From contig NC_023751.2 of the NCBI RefSeq assembly GCF_000499845.2, positions 36,197,309 to 36,261,308 on the forward strand: DNA of 64,000 bases, in the 5' to 3' direction. The translations under genes and the position numbers were made by a program. The notes under the pieces were generated by a model that saw only the letters and a program-made list of their open reading frames with translations, did no database searches and had not been told where the DNA came from. Source of the DNA: Phaseolus vulgaris. Its lineage: Eukaryota > Streptophyta > Magnoliopsida > Fabales > Fabaceae. This document shows, one piece after another, positions 27,093-40,300 of this stretch (position 1 is its first letter; every line of letters begins with the position of its first letter).

Positions 27093-30000
27093 ATGGCAAC
27101 GACGTCGGTGGTGCCGGCGAACCGGCGGAGGGCGGTGAATGCGGCGGATGATATGGACTTCGAGACGACGGAAGGTGTGAAGGCGATTGCGAGCTTCGAG
27201 GAGATGGGGATTAAGGACGATCTGCTCCGTGGAATCTACCAGTACGGCTTCGAGAAGCCCTCTGCTATACAGCAACGGGCGGTCACGCCAATCATCCAGG
27301 GCCGTGACGTCATCGCCCAGGCCCAATCCGGAACTGGCAAAACCTCCATGATTGCCCTCACCGTTTGCCAAGTCGTCGATACCTCCGTTAGAGAGTAAGT
27401 AACCTTCGTTTCTTCTGTTTTATTTTCCCTCTTATTGTTGTTGTCAGAGTTTGAATTTCTAGGTTAGGGTTTTTTAGCGGCGCGGTGTGTGGAGAGGTTT
27501 TGTTTCGATGTTTCGTCACCGGTTTTGATATTCCTGGAACAATGGGTATAAGTGCAGTGTGGAGAGAGGGTTCGAGATTTGAAATTGCGGATTCATTTTG
27601 AAATTGTTGGAAACGGCTGCCTATGCATTGCAGTCACAGACGGCAGAAACCTACGTTGTGATTAAAACTGTGGTTGTCTGTGGGGGCTTATTTTTTAAAA
27701 GCTTGCCCAAGATACTTTGGTTAGGCTAGAGGGTTAATTTTTTAGTTTCAGTAAATATTCTGAAAATTAAGATTTGTATTCTTAAGAATGAATTGATAGG
27801 CTGTTTGAATTATTCATTCTGAGAAGATTGAGTAACAACTTAACCCAACCTACCTTAGAATGTATTGTTAAAGTTGTGTGTGTGTGTTTGTGGTTTACTT
27901 CTGACTGAGTGTATATTCTTTTAGAATATGTTTACTGAGTATTTATTTAGGGTCATTGTTTGTAATTTTTGACAGAGTTCAGGCCTTGATATTATCTCCA
28001 ACAAGGGAACTGGCCTCACAGACTGAGAAGGTCATATTGGCTATTGGAGATTTCATTAACATACAAGCACATGCTTGCATTGGAGGTAAAAGTGTGGGTG
28101 AAGATATTAGGAAACTTGAGTATGGAGTTCATGTGGTGTCTGGAACTCCTGGCCGAGTCTGTGACATGATCAAAAGGAGAACATTGCGCACAAGGGCTAT
28201 CAAGATGCTAGTTCTTGTGAGTTCTTTGCTTCCACTTGTGAATAGTTGGTTTCATATTTCTTTTTGTTTTCATGTGTCTAGGATTTTCATATATTTTTTC
28301 CTTTTGGTAACAGGACGAATCTGATGAGATGTTGAGCAGAGGATTTAAGGATCAAATTTATGACGTGTATAGATATCTCCCACCTGACCTTCAGGTTTTG
28401 TTTCCCTTTTTCTATTAATGTATTTTAATTTTGGAATCAAATTTCTGCAATTTGAAATCTTAATTGTTAAGGTGCATAGTAGTAGTATTAATTTTGGGCA
28501 CAAGTTTACCCGAGAAGAATAACAAATAGTGATTTTGTTCAAGATCAAATTTATGACTAGTTCTTATGTGATAAAAGCTTGTTGAACAAGTTCATATCTT
28601 TTAGTCAACCACACCCTAAGTTGCTTGACTATAACTTAAGGAATGACAATGCAAAAAAATGACATTGAAGCAAAGACCAGAATTCCAATTCAGAACAACT
28701 TTGCTGTCAAATAGGGATATGGGATGTGTGCTGTTAATCAATGCCTGTTAGAAAACTCATGGTTGACATCATCTGAAGGTGTCACATTGATTGAGAAAAA
28801 ATCTGTGGCCATAATTCAAGGATAAATGGAGAATGGGGTTGACCTCTTTTTTGAAGTTTTGTTTGTGTATAATTTTAAGTTGGTTCAAATTTTCAATTCA
28901 TTAAAAACTATGTACCTAAAATCAATGACGTTAAAATTTAAGTCAATAACTAAATAATGGGACTTCTGCTTTTCATCACAATAAGCGGCCAGCAGTAATC
29001 ACTTGATTGTTGCACCATTATTAAATTAAGTAGATAGGTGAGGAGCTGTTGAAGCATTTTGGACCAGTTAACTCTAAACTTTACTTTTGAGGTTTATTTA
29101 TAATTTAATTGGATGCATCTTTGGGGTCCCTAGTCTTGGTTACTGAAGTGATGCATTTTCATATTGCTCAAACTGCATTCTTGTGGATCATTGTTGTTTG
29201 GATTCTTTTGAAGCCTGATTAATATTATGAAGTATATTGTAGTCTTTGAATAACCGAGTTTTTACTGTGTAGGTTTGCTTGATTTCTGCTACCCTTCCTC
29301 ATGAAATACTGGAAATGACAAACAAATTCATGACCGATCCTGTAAGGATCCTTGTAAAACGTGATGAATTGACATTGGAGGTAAGCAATTGTTTTCATAT
29401 TCTTATTGATGTTTGATTTTTAAATGGATATTGATGCAATTGCCCCACTCTACAATTACAGGGCATCAAGCAATTTTTTGTTGCAGTTGAAAGGGAGGAA
29501 TGGAAGTTTGATACCCTGTGTGATCTTTATGATACCCTCACAATCACTCAAGCTGTTATATTCTGTAACACTAAGCGGAAGGTACACGAAAACTGTTAAA
29601 ACATTCCTACTACGATAGGCCATCACTTCAAACACACTGCAAATAATTGATTTTTAGATTGTATATACCATCCGTCTGTTTGCTTGTTATGGTAGTTTCT
29701 GTCATGTTAATATTTGTATCCACTTGGTACAGGTGGACTGGTTAACTGAAAAAATGCGTAACAATAATTTCACAGTCTCATCTATGCATGGTGACATGCC
29801 TCAGAAAGAAAGAGATGCTATTATGGGAGAATTCCGTGCTGGAACAACTCGGGTACTAATAACAACTGATGTTTGGGCCCGTGGTCTTGATGTACAGCAG
29901 GCAAGTTGTGGTGCTGGTCTTTCTTGTGTTTACTTTCCTTTGTTTCATCTGTAGATTAAGATAAATTCACATCATTAATATTATCCGATACAATGTGTGG

Positions 30001-30630
30001 GGTATGTGATAATATGTCATGAGTCAATAAGCCTATTCTTGGTTGCTTATATTGGCTATTTGTTTTTGTTCTTAAGAAATGCAATTGAATGGAGTTTTCT
30101 GATAACCAAGTTCACCAATATCGAATGAAATTATATTGAGAAATTCTTTTCTTAATTAGTGTTGAACTGTATCTACACGACAGAGGATTTAATTGCTGAT
30201 TTTTTCATGCATTTACTTGTTATCAGGTGTCTCTAGTTATCAATTATGACCTTCCAAACAATCGAGAGCTTTACATTCATCGAATTGGTCGCTCTGGACG
30301 TTTTGGACGAAAGGTATTGGGAATGTCTAAATAGTTGTTTGTTTAGTTTAATTTTCATATGAAAAACTTTGTTTTGCACTCTAGAACAATTTTGAGAGAT
30401 TCTCTGTTTGGTGGTCCTGGTGTTCTTTGCTTCCATTTGTTGCATGTTCTTTTTGCCATTGACTCTTGTCTGTCCTATATATATGTTACTTATAATTGTC
30501 CAATCATGGTTTGCAGGGTGTTGCGATAAATTTTGTGAAGAGTGATGACATCAAGATCTTGAGAGACATTGAGCAATACTACAGTACTCAGATTGATGAA
30601 ATGCCCATGAATGTTGCTGATCTTATATAA
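27093..30630 (+). CDS. EIF4A3: eIF4A-III DEAD-box RNA helicase (exon junction complex)
   Basis: ATP-dependent RNA clamp of the exon junction complex, which marks spliced mRNA with MAGO, Y14 and Barentsz partners in the nucleus. Coding exons (plus): 27093-27394, 27976-28216, 28314-28394, 29273-29380, 29462-29581, 29733-29900, 30227-30313, 30517-30630; 1221 bases, 406 aa. Q motif at about 53-60 (FEKPSAIQ); motif I AQSGTGKT 77-84; PTRELA 109-114; TPGR 158-161; motif II DESD 182-185; SAT 213-215; ARGLD 333-337; HRIGRSGR 358-365. The C-terminus ends [10 protein letters not shown], as in known plant eIF4A-III, which separates it from translation factor eIF4A-1/2. Exon 6 appears to end at a GC donor; the other introns are GT-AG. 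DESD keeps the required D-E-x-D. Length matches the family (about 407-411 aa). Confidence 0.97.
27464..27472 (-). promoter_or_regulatory. telo-box in eIF4A-III intron 1
   Basis: Exact AAACCCTAA on the minus strand, about 70 bases into the first intron. Telo-boxes near transcription starts are typical of plant translation and RNA-processing genes and often pair with site II motifs, which also occur upstream here. Confidence 0.5.
29901..29902 (+). other. non-canonical GC 5' splice site of eIF4A-III intron 6
   Basis: After ...GATGTACAGCAG the genome reads GCAAGT, not GTAAGT. Joining here to the acceptor at 30226 keeps the frame and the family sequence [13 protein letters not shown]. The rest of the site is a perfect consensus (CAG|GCAAGT), which is usual for functional GC-AG introns. 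Confidence 0.85.
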
Positions 30631-30889
30631 TATGCCTCGCGGTGTTTTGGATGGAGTGGGTTTGTGAGACCTTGTGGTAGGAATAGTGTTTGAATGTGGT
30701 TTCTTGATAGAATGCATTCGTGATGCTCTTGTAAACATTGACATTTGGTCAAATTAGAATTTTTACCAGAGTGATTGACTGTACCTGAGGTAGTGTTTTT
30801 CTTTGCTGGTGAGGTTGAGAATTGAGATTAATGTGTAAATTGTGTTGAGATGTTTTATCTAATGTATTACTCTTGATATTGAATTTGTA

Positions 30890-33800
30890 TTTTACGCTTC
30901 AAAATGACATTTGATATCCTGATATTTGGTTTAATTATTCAACCAAGTTTAGCTGTAGTTGTGTGCGGTAAAGAGACCTCGCAGAAATCGAGTTTCTGTG
31001 CCTCTAAGTGCTTGATTTTGAATTGAATGATTTTTGTTGCGTGGATAATGAAATTCTTAAAATGGGATTTTTAGGTGTGACTTGGGAATTTCGAGATCCT
31101 CAAATGATATCCATATCCTCTCAAAATTAGTGATTCAGTTTGGTATTTTTTATCTTCTCTCATCCCTTACAATAAGGTCCATGCCTATTTTAATTGGGGG
31201 CTGTCTTCCACGCAACTTTTTCCAACCAAAACAGTAGCTCTGCGTTTTTTACTGATTAATTGATGGAAAAACATGAATGTGAAGCGATACAAAAGACTCA
31301 ACAATTTCAAATTACTTAATTAAGTCCATTGAGGATTTTTTATTGACTTTCTATTATTTATTTTTTTACTATTTAAAAAAATTATATTTTTCAATTGAGT
31401 CTTTATCATTTAATTTTATTGTTAATTGAGTAATTATTTAATTTTGTTAATTGAGTAACTTAACTGTGATATATTCTGTTATTTTGTTTTTATGTGTTAA
31501 AAAATGTGAGATATTTTATTGATAACGTAAAATGAAGAATTTTTATTGTTTTTATTTAAAATATGTTGAATAACAAGGATGGTCCATCAATAATTGATCC
31601 TTGATCATTATAGATGATGATGTAGAATAGAGACACAATGTTTTTATATTAATTATAAAATCTCATGTTTTTTAAATCTGAAAACAAAAATAAATAAAGT
31701 TATGGGAAAAGATAATATTTAGACCACGTATTTAAAGGACAGTTATTTAATTGAAAAAGTAAAATTGAGTAAATATAAGTTTAATAGAAATTGAGTTGAA
31801 GAGACGAAAGTATATGAGCCAAATATACACGATGGAGTTGGAACTTAATAAAGGCAGTTCAAAATGTGTAGCGTGTTGCTTTTGACTGTTACTACTGCAC
31901 TAAATAATCGTATTAATAATTCTCTAAGCGACACAAGTGAAAGACAAGTTTGGAAATGAGAATAAGTAATTATTTATATCTTAAAAACAATTCTTCTCAA
32001 CAAATTTTAAATAAAAAATATTAAAGTAGGATCTTAGACCCGTAAGAACCTCATACTAAGCAAAAATTATTACAAAATTTTAATAATAATGCGATAGTGA
32101 AATTAAAAATAAATTCAAACTTCATTTGTAAGAAGATGACATAAGAAACGAAACAAAAAGTACAAGAAATATCTTTCTTAAGCCCATTTCTTTCTGCAAC
32201 CCGTAGTTTCCATGTGCACCCTGTAGGGTGGTTAAAGACAATACCTTTAGCCTTATTGCCACTACCACCATCATTGCTTTCTTGTTGTTGCCGTCACCCT
32301 AAGTGTTCTAGATTGTGCAATTAAGTAGATTTTCAGATTATTCAATCTCAAATTTTTTTTGTGTGGAATTCAGAAGTTTTTTTTATATAAAGTAAAATAA
32401 ATTTTTGAATTGTGTAATTCAAAAGTTAAAACTGACTTGCAAATTATGTAATTCAAAACTTTTTTTCATATAAAAAATGACTTTTGAATTGTATAATTTA
32501 AAAGTAAAAAATACCATCAGATCTAAGAGTAAAAAAATCTTTCTAATTGCATAATCCAAAAGTAAAAAATACTTATGGATTTCATAAATTAGAAATGGGA
32601 ATTTTCATATTCATGAGGGTGTAAAAGGAAATTAAGAGAATGCAGAAAGTAATCTCCCTTTTTAAAATAGCGTTGGGCCCAATAACATGGGAAAACCATT
32701 ATACTGGATAGCTTAACAATCTCCAAACGGAGGCTCTATGCATCACAATAAATTTTAACTACAACCCCATATTATGTGTGAAAGGACCAACATACCCCTT
32801 ATATTTATATTAAATCTATCAGAATTGAAGTGGCCAGTGCCGTTAATGACTACGTTTGTTTGTAGCACCACCACCACACTCATTCGCTCATTGAAGGAGG
32901 TAAGTGTTGTGTTTATGTGGTTTTCATTTTTTCAAAAGTTTTCATCTATAAATACATTCTAAAATACATAATTTAAAAATGTACAATTATATATATATAT
33001 ATATATATTTATTAGATTGTATATTCAGAAATATATTTTTATATCTAGAAATATATTCTAAAATCACAATTCAAAATGTATATATATTATGAATTGTGTA
33101 TTATAGGATGTGTTTTCGTATAAATTACAAATTGTATTCTAGTGTTATTAAATTCGAAAATACATTTTAGAATTAATACACAATTCAAAATGTATTTATT
33201 GATTTAAAAATAGTCATATGCCAACATTCAAATTGTGCTTTTTCATGGTCTGGTCAAGCTTCCAATAACTCCCTCAAGATAATAAGGAAGAGTTTTATTA
33301 TGTGTCTAAGTTGTCTATGCCAACATTCAAACAATATTTTTGTATTCGTCAACAATAACTTTAATTATAGCTTAAATTAGTTTCTTAATTGATCCCTAAG
33401 TATTTGTTATAACCTTGACACCAAAAGTCAATTGAACTTAAAGTGACATAATTTCATTGAAGTCAAGAAAATATCTTTTATCTCAATGCTTCCATGTTAA
33501 GGATATTATAATGCAATATATCCTATGATATGATGTTCCTCTCATACTCATTTTGATAAAAATCTTCTCGTGAGCCACATAGAATTGCTAAAAGGTTCAA
33601 GATTTAGTCCAAAGGACACACCAACATTAATGTCAATATTAAGTGGTTTCATCTCACCACTAACACAACTCAATGATAATGACCATAATTTAGTAATTCC
33701 CAACCAAATTTTGTAGAGCTCATGTGAAAAGTGGATAAAGTCTAATAAGTCATGTTCAAATTAACATATCAAAATAACAAACACTAACAAATTTTAAAAA

Positions 33801-34690
33801 TATTACATAGATTATGAAGTTAGACATTTTTTAATTAAAATAAAATAAAATAATTTAAAGGATTATTTATTTTATTTTATTTTTAAATAATAAAAATTTG
33901 TAATATTATTGTAATTTAAATTATTAAAATTTACGATATAAGTTTTAGTTATTGATTGTAACAGAGTAATTTAACATGTATAACTAATAATATTCTTAAT
34001 TTATTCAATTAGAAACATTAAACGAGTTAAAAGACTTAATTTTTTTCTACCTAATTAAGTATGTGTGTATTTATTATTAAAAAATAAAAAAGTAACTAGA
34101 TTATTATAAACTATCTGGTGGGTCAAGGTCTCAAATCCATGATGACCCATTTTTTAGATCGAATGAGACCCAACCTTAAACCATACACAATTAAGAGTTA
34201 TATGAAATGAATATCCTGAGTTAATTATCCACTCAACACCATTAATACCTCTAGACATTCTTATAACTTCTCATGATTTATAACCTTTTTATATGTTACA
34301 TTTAATTTGAACAATGATTTTTTTTATCAGCAAGAAAACAAAAATAACTATTTTAGGAGTGGTCCAACACTTATACATTTTGGACAGAAAGTTCACAACA
34401 GTTCAAATAACAACAACAGTCTCTCACAAAAAGCAGAAGGAATCACCTATTCAACCTAACATAAATCACTTATTTTTAATAAAAAACATACAAAGCAAAG
34501 GATCAATATCTAATGATAATACATCAAAGCGGCAAATGAACTAAAATTATAATTAAATCTTTATTTTAATAATGAAAAATATAATGTATGACAAGAAAAG
34601 AAATTACATTGATATAGTTTGAATAATTTATATAGAAATAAAAAAAGCGGCGTGAGTGAAAAGCTTAGTTGATAGAATAATAAATGATGG
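30890..34690. other. intergenic, AT-rich, with palindrome-rich stretch
   Basis: No gene recognised. It includes the short-palindrome array at 32350-32600, an (AT)n microsatellite at about 32989-33008, and related 'acaattcaaaatgtat' units at about 33070-33205. Confidence 0.4.
32350..32600. repeat. array of short palindromes (gaattgtgtaattc type)
   Basis: A short palindromic core, best seen as 'tttgaattgtgtaattcaaa' at about 32404-32423, recurs in diverged form near 32360, 32444, 32472 and 32544, mostly followed by AAAGT/AAACT. Related units occur again around 33070-33200. It looks like a decayed tandem array of hairpin-forming units; family unknown. Confidence 0.55.
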
Positions 34691-34702
34691 GGTATAGTAG
34701 CA

Positions 34703-35439
34703 TAGGGGTGGCAAAGCATAGGCCCGCCCCGCTTAGGCCCGTCCAGCATACAAAATGCGGGTTGGTTTTCATGACTCGCCCCGCGGGCTTGCGAGCCGGC
34801 CCGTTTTTTTTTTTTTTTTTTTTAACGTAGAAGAAAAAACAATTGAGTGTTGCAGAAACATCTAAAAGAAAAAAAAAGATTGCAAAATTAATGATTTATT
34901 ATATTCTTTTTATAAGTTTATTGTCTAATCCTACTGAGAGGTTGGAAACCAATGTTCATGAAACCAAGCTTAGAACAAATGCAACAAAAGATTCAGGATA
35001 TAAAATTTATGTATATGTTTATACCAGTTACTTAATAGAGAAAATTTTTTTTTAATAAAATTGATTCCCGTGTTTCATGTGCTCACAAAATATAAAATTA
35101 ACTGTATGTCTTATTAAATCATTGTCTCAATATAAAGGGATGATCACTTAAAAGAAACTTTCAAATTTTGTAAAAAATAGTTTAATCACACTGAATTTAA
35201 TTAGAACCCTTAGTGTTGTAATGTAATGAACCACTATAGAATAAATTTTAAGAATTGATGAACAAAAAAAGTTATATTCTAACAAGTCAAGTCAATTATT
35301 TATTTTTTTATTTTTTTACGGGCTAGCGGGCCAACCCGTCCCGCCCCGCTGTTGGCCTGCGCGGGCCGCGGATTATGCAGGGCGGGCTAATACGGATCAG
35401 CGGGTTGAAAATGTCAGCTCGCCCCACTTTGCCACCCTA
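34703..35439. mobile_element. non-autonomous hAT-type DNA transposon, 737 bp
   Basis: The ends are inverted: left TAGGGGTGGCAAAG, right (reversed) TAGGGTGGCAAAG, followed by GC-rich subterminal sequence (GGCCCGCCCCGC-like at both ends) in a very AT-rich neighbourhood. A perfect 8-bp direct repeat, TAGTAGCA, flanks it at 34695-34702 and 35440-35447. TIRs starting YAGGG with 8-bp target duplications are the hAT hallmark. The interior is AT-rich with no transposase, so it depends on an element elsewhere. A polythymidine run follows the left GC-rich end. Confidence 0.9.
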
Positions 35440-35774
35440 TAGTAGCATAGGAAAGTTGTTACTAGAAAACATTCTAAAGTTTATAAGATATAGTTATTTA
35501 AGATACCTCCAAACCAAACCAAACCTAGGTGGAATGTCTTATGACGTTAGCATAAATACCTAACATGCACCTACCATCTAACCAAATCTCTTTTCTTTTA
35601 GTACTATACTAACATTCTTCTACACTTCCACCAATTCTCCATGCACACCCTCATTATTACACTCTCAGTATTCAATCCCTCCTTCTTCTTTTTCCCCCTT
35701 CATATTCTCCTTCCTCATTCAAAAATTAATCGTTATATTAATTAAATTATATACTAAACCCTAAAAAAACATTC

Positions 35775-36115
35775 ATATCTAAAGTGATTTCTAATATTAG
35801 TAAAAATTTATAAAATAATTTCTAAATTGATATCTAAATGAACTACTCAAGATTTAGCTACTAATATTTTATATTCTAATTAGTCTCTAAAAGACTAATA
35901 AAGACTAATTTAGAATATAAAATAATAAATAACTAAAATTTTGGTAACTAATGGTAATTAGATACCAATTTATAAACTATTTTATAAATTTTTATTAATA
36001 ATAAAAGTTAGTTTAAATATCAATATTTTTTTAAATTTATAAAATGACGTAGTTTAGTTAAATAATAACTAATTATTTTAATCTCTAAAATTTACTGTAA
36101 TACTAATTTAATCTA
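35775..36115. mobile_element. degenerate foldback CACTA-type MITE
   Basis: The interior reads like the MITE family at 62655-63098: 'tctaaagtgatttctaatatt' in the left arm, a central block about fully inverted ('agtctctaaaagactaat'), then 'ttagtttaaatatcaat' and 'aactaattattttaatctct'. Terminal motifs are lost. Confidence 0.55.
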
Positions 36116-36119
36116 TTAG

Positions 36120-37300
36120 TTATAGTCAATGAGAAATGTTCAATATTAACATATTTAGTTAATGATGATTTAAATAAATTTTATATAAAAAGTTGAGGAT
36201 TGAGTTTGTAATGAACTTGATAATAAGGTATTCTATAAATTCACCAAAAACATGTAACACATGTTGGATCAAGAATGAATTGATCATTAGAGAAATGAAA
36301 GAAAGTGTGAATGTGTTTGTTTCACTTTTAAGTCTAACTCTTAGGTCAACTGTGGAAACCGTCCTAAAGTGTTGGGGTGGGTGTTGTAGCAATCCTTTAC
36401 CTTTATATTTCGTTAGAACTTTTATACAGATAGGTCAACCTCTGGGTGAGTTTAGTTTTGTAGGTCATTTTATATTTTTTAATAACTATTGTTATGTCCT
36501 TTTACTAGGAATCACGAGGTGAAATAACAAAAAGGTAAAGCTACTGTAACTGTGCCCTAGAACCTTCCACCCTAAGATCCTATTTACAAGAACCTCTTCC
36601 CCAGAAATTTTGTTTAGTGAAAAAGCTACTTTATAAACAGTAACTTCAAACACATTTTTTTGTCCTTCAAAGTTTAAACACAAACAGACACATAAATCAC
36701 CATTTCCTTCTTAGCATCTCACCTTTGAATTACCATAGCTTTCCTTTACCAGTGAAGTCACCATCTCAAGTCAGACTATAGGATCTAGTTTTAAAACTTA
36801 TTTCAAAAGTACACTTGCAGATCATTTTCCTTCATTAAACAACATTGTTAAAAAATAAATCATAAACCCATTAATTGATACGTATAAACTCAATTAATAT
36901 TTGTTAATAGGATAACATTAAGTCATTTTCTAAGTAGTTGTGATGAAATTATTACTGATAAAAAGAAAACAAGCACAGCATATAAGGGAATTGTTTTTTC
37001 CATTTATACAACACATCTCACAAACAATGCATAAGCCAAATTTCCAGAGCATCGAATACAAAATTGGTGGTTTGAAGAACCAGCCATGATGACAATGGAG
37101 AATCCTAACCATCCACAGTACACAGTGCACATACCATACTTTGATTCATAAACTAACCACGCTCTTAAAATCCACTAAAGAAAGCACATAATAATACATA
37201 TAGTTTTATATGACAAATAATAATTAAAACCCGAATATTTATTCTGGCCATAACTTTAAAGTAATTAATAGTAGTAATATATTATTAAGTTAAAATTTGA
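36120..37300. other. intergenic, no gene recognised
   Basis: A 109-residue open frame (36193-36522, plus) has no recognisable domain and sits in repeat-like sequence; I do not call it a gene. The rest is AT-rich with nothing I can assign. The PLATZ 3' end is expected near 37300. Confidence 0.4.
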
Positions 37301-37307
37301 GGACTTT

Positions 37308-37313
37308 TTTATT
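37308..37313 (-). terminator. candidate poly(A) signal of the PLATZ gene
   Basis: AATAAA on the minus strand, about 40 bases beyond the PLATZ stop codon at 37354. Confidence 0.4.
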
Positions 37314-37353
37314 ATTATAATGATGATAATGGTAATAATATAGAAGTGGTAAT

Positions 37354-40300
37354 TCAGGAGAGAGGGGCCCTATGAGGGGCACCCTTTCTTCTACTGCCAA
37401 GAGAAAGGACTATCCCTGGAAGGAAGGTGTTGCCCTTGCCCTTCTTCACGTTGTTATTAGCTTCACATGAAATTACGGAATTGCTTGTGGCCTCAGTGTT
37501 GGAGTAAGAGCAGCTAGGGGCAATTTGGGTATCTTCATCAATTACCTCTGAACCACCATCCACTCTTAAACCCTCGAACTGCGATATTGCAAAATCAGAT
37601 TCATCGAATCGATGTAAAATGTCCGACAAGCTTTCACCCGCGTACACCATGTAATCAACCTGCACTTTTTCATGCTTTCAACATTAAACATTCATTTTTC
37701 ATCTAATTTACTTATTTTTAACAAGAAAAATATAATACACTTTAGGATCCATCCAACCTTCTTACGAAGTAAATGAGTTATACAATTTAAGAAAACTTCA
37801 ACTGTCTATCCGATACAACTAACTTATATCCGATACAACTAACTTAAGAAAACTTCAACTGTCTATCCGCGGATAGGCATAACTAACTAAAAACGACTTA
37901 AAATTCAGAAACCACCTTATCAGAAGAAAAAAAACCTTGTAATCTAAGCCCATTAATTAAGAGGGCATTTTGGTTTTGGAGTAAAGTTGTAGAGGCTAAT
38001 GAATAAAAGTTATTATATAATAGGATTAGTAGTGAGATGCATGAAGGTGTTACCAATGGTGGTTGGACATTTGTAGAGGAGATTGGTGATAATGAAGAAG
38101 CAGTTTCTGCGACATGCAGGTGATATTGGAGGCAAGCATAGGAAGTAGGGCTAGGGTGGTGTTGTGGTTTTGCATGTGTTCGGTCAGATTGAGTGTTTAG
38201 AAATGACATGGTTTTTTAATAATGTTTTTATGGGATGGGTAAAAGGTCTTGGAACTTATTAAGCATGGGTTCTGCTCATCAAGTGGTGTCAAGGGTTTTC
38301 TTTTTCATCATTGGTTAATCAATGCATTGGTAAATGTTATATAAAATTCTCATTCGTCTATGGATTATCATGCACCTAATATACTCTCACTACAGTATCT
38401 TTGTTCTTCACATAAATGAAGAAAAACAAGTGTTTAAAATAATTATATTTAGTATTGTTTTTTTTAATTATACATCATCATGCAAAAGAATCCACCTTTT
38501 CAATGGAAATGCATACAATATTTATTAAAATTAATCCCTTTTTTAAATTTAAAATGAACTTCGGTTGCTTGCTTAAGATAGACACTATTTCTTACATCTC
38601 ACCGACAATTTTTGGTCTGACGTAAAGCATTTATTGTTTTACTAAAAAAGATTCATTTACTAGTTAAATGACAAAAACTATAAGCATTGTTAGTATACAA
38701 GAATCTTCAGAAAAATCCTTCAATGAAGATTTTATTTAAGTAAATTAAATTTTAATATAAGAGTACAATGATCATATGATATATCAAATTTATACTAATA
38801 TTTCATAATTTACTAACAAGACACATTATAACATTAATACACTATTTAGTGTAGAGAGACACCATTTATATTAATAGTTTATTTTATTTAAATGCTACAT
38901 CAACCAAGGCTAAGGCAATACAATATCGTTAGTAACCAACATTTTTTTCTTATTTAGTTTTTCGATAGATAAATAGATAATTCATTGATTATAGAAGAAT
39001 TAAATTCTTAAAAAAGTCATTTCCAAAATTGATATGAAAATAATTAGTTGATTTTTTTTATATATTAAAGTACAATTTTGTTTTGCATTGTTCAGCTTAC
39101 GTTATCCCGTTTTCTTCTAAGGGCAATGTTTGTGGTGGAGTGAGAAAAGGGGGAAGATAGAAAGAAGAAAGGAGAAAAGGAGAAAGGTAATGAATGACGT
39201 AAAAAAAATGGTGGTAAAAAGAAGCAAAAGATATGCAAGGAAAAGTGAGAGAGAAAATCAAAATCATTTTATCTAAACAATAGGAAAGTAGAAGATTTTG
39301 AAAGTGACTTGAATATGGGAAAGAAAAATAGTTTTCTCACTTTCATAAATGCCATCCAATAGGGTAATTTTCTTTACCCAAATAAGGACCCTTGCAAGTT
39401 TCATAGATCAAATCCTATCAATAGATTTATATTTTTTTTCTCCCATCAAATGATCCATGTTTCTTTGCCAAGAAAGAAATGAAATTCCCATTTTGTTATA
39501 TTCACATATGCACTCAATTTTTATAATAAAACTGTGAACTAATAGTAATTAAGAAATGATCATCAACATAGAGAGAGAACCTAATTAAGATTTGAATCCC
39601 TCACCAAACACACAAGTAGATGATTCCATTATAAAACCTAGTTACCATTAGTGTTTATTTTAGGATGATCTATGTTGAAACATTTTACTTAACAAAAGAA
39701 GTATAACTGCTGAGTTGTTTCACCAAGTTTAAACCAAAAGAAGAAAGCAAAAATATGAGAAATGAGATAAAACCTTGCATGATAGAGAACAGAAATGAAA
39801 TGGCTCCTGAAGAATCCTGTCACAAGTGAAGCAAGCATTGGCAGGACCTTTGCATGTCCTTGATTGTGGCCTCTGATTTAAGAATATTACTTTGGCACTG
39901 TTTATAGTATAGGGCTGCCATGTATCCAATACAAACAAAGAATGTCCATTTCAGTCTCCTAACTATGATTATTCCCACACATAACAAAATCATTTCAAAA
40001 CTAATTTTTTTAATCTGATTATTATCACAACCTGAAATTGTTCAGATACTGCCAATTATTTATTTGAATGTTGCATTTAATTAAAAATGTATGTGGGACA
40101 ACACAGTTATGTATAAATCTGCAAGCTTTTTCATGTTGTTCCTTGGCAGAAAATTGTCTGACCTGAATATTGGAACAATCAACGAGTTTTTCCAGATCGT
40201 CTAATCGAATCACGTCGTGGTAAACATACCTTCGCACCTGTGATTATTGGTGATTCAAACAAAAGAGGTTAAGTTTGAAGAAGTAAAGATTAAATAAAGC

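Noticed and set aside
27000..27371. 123-residue minus-strand open frame over eIF4A-III exon 1
   Set aside because: Antisense shadow of a GC-rich coding exon.
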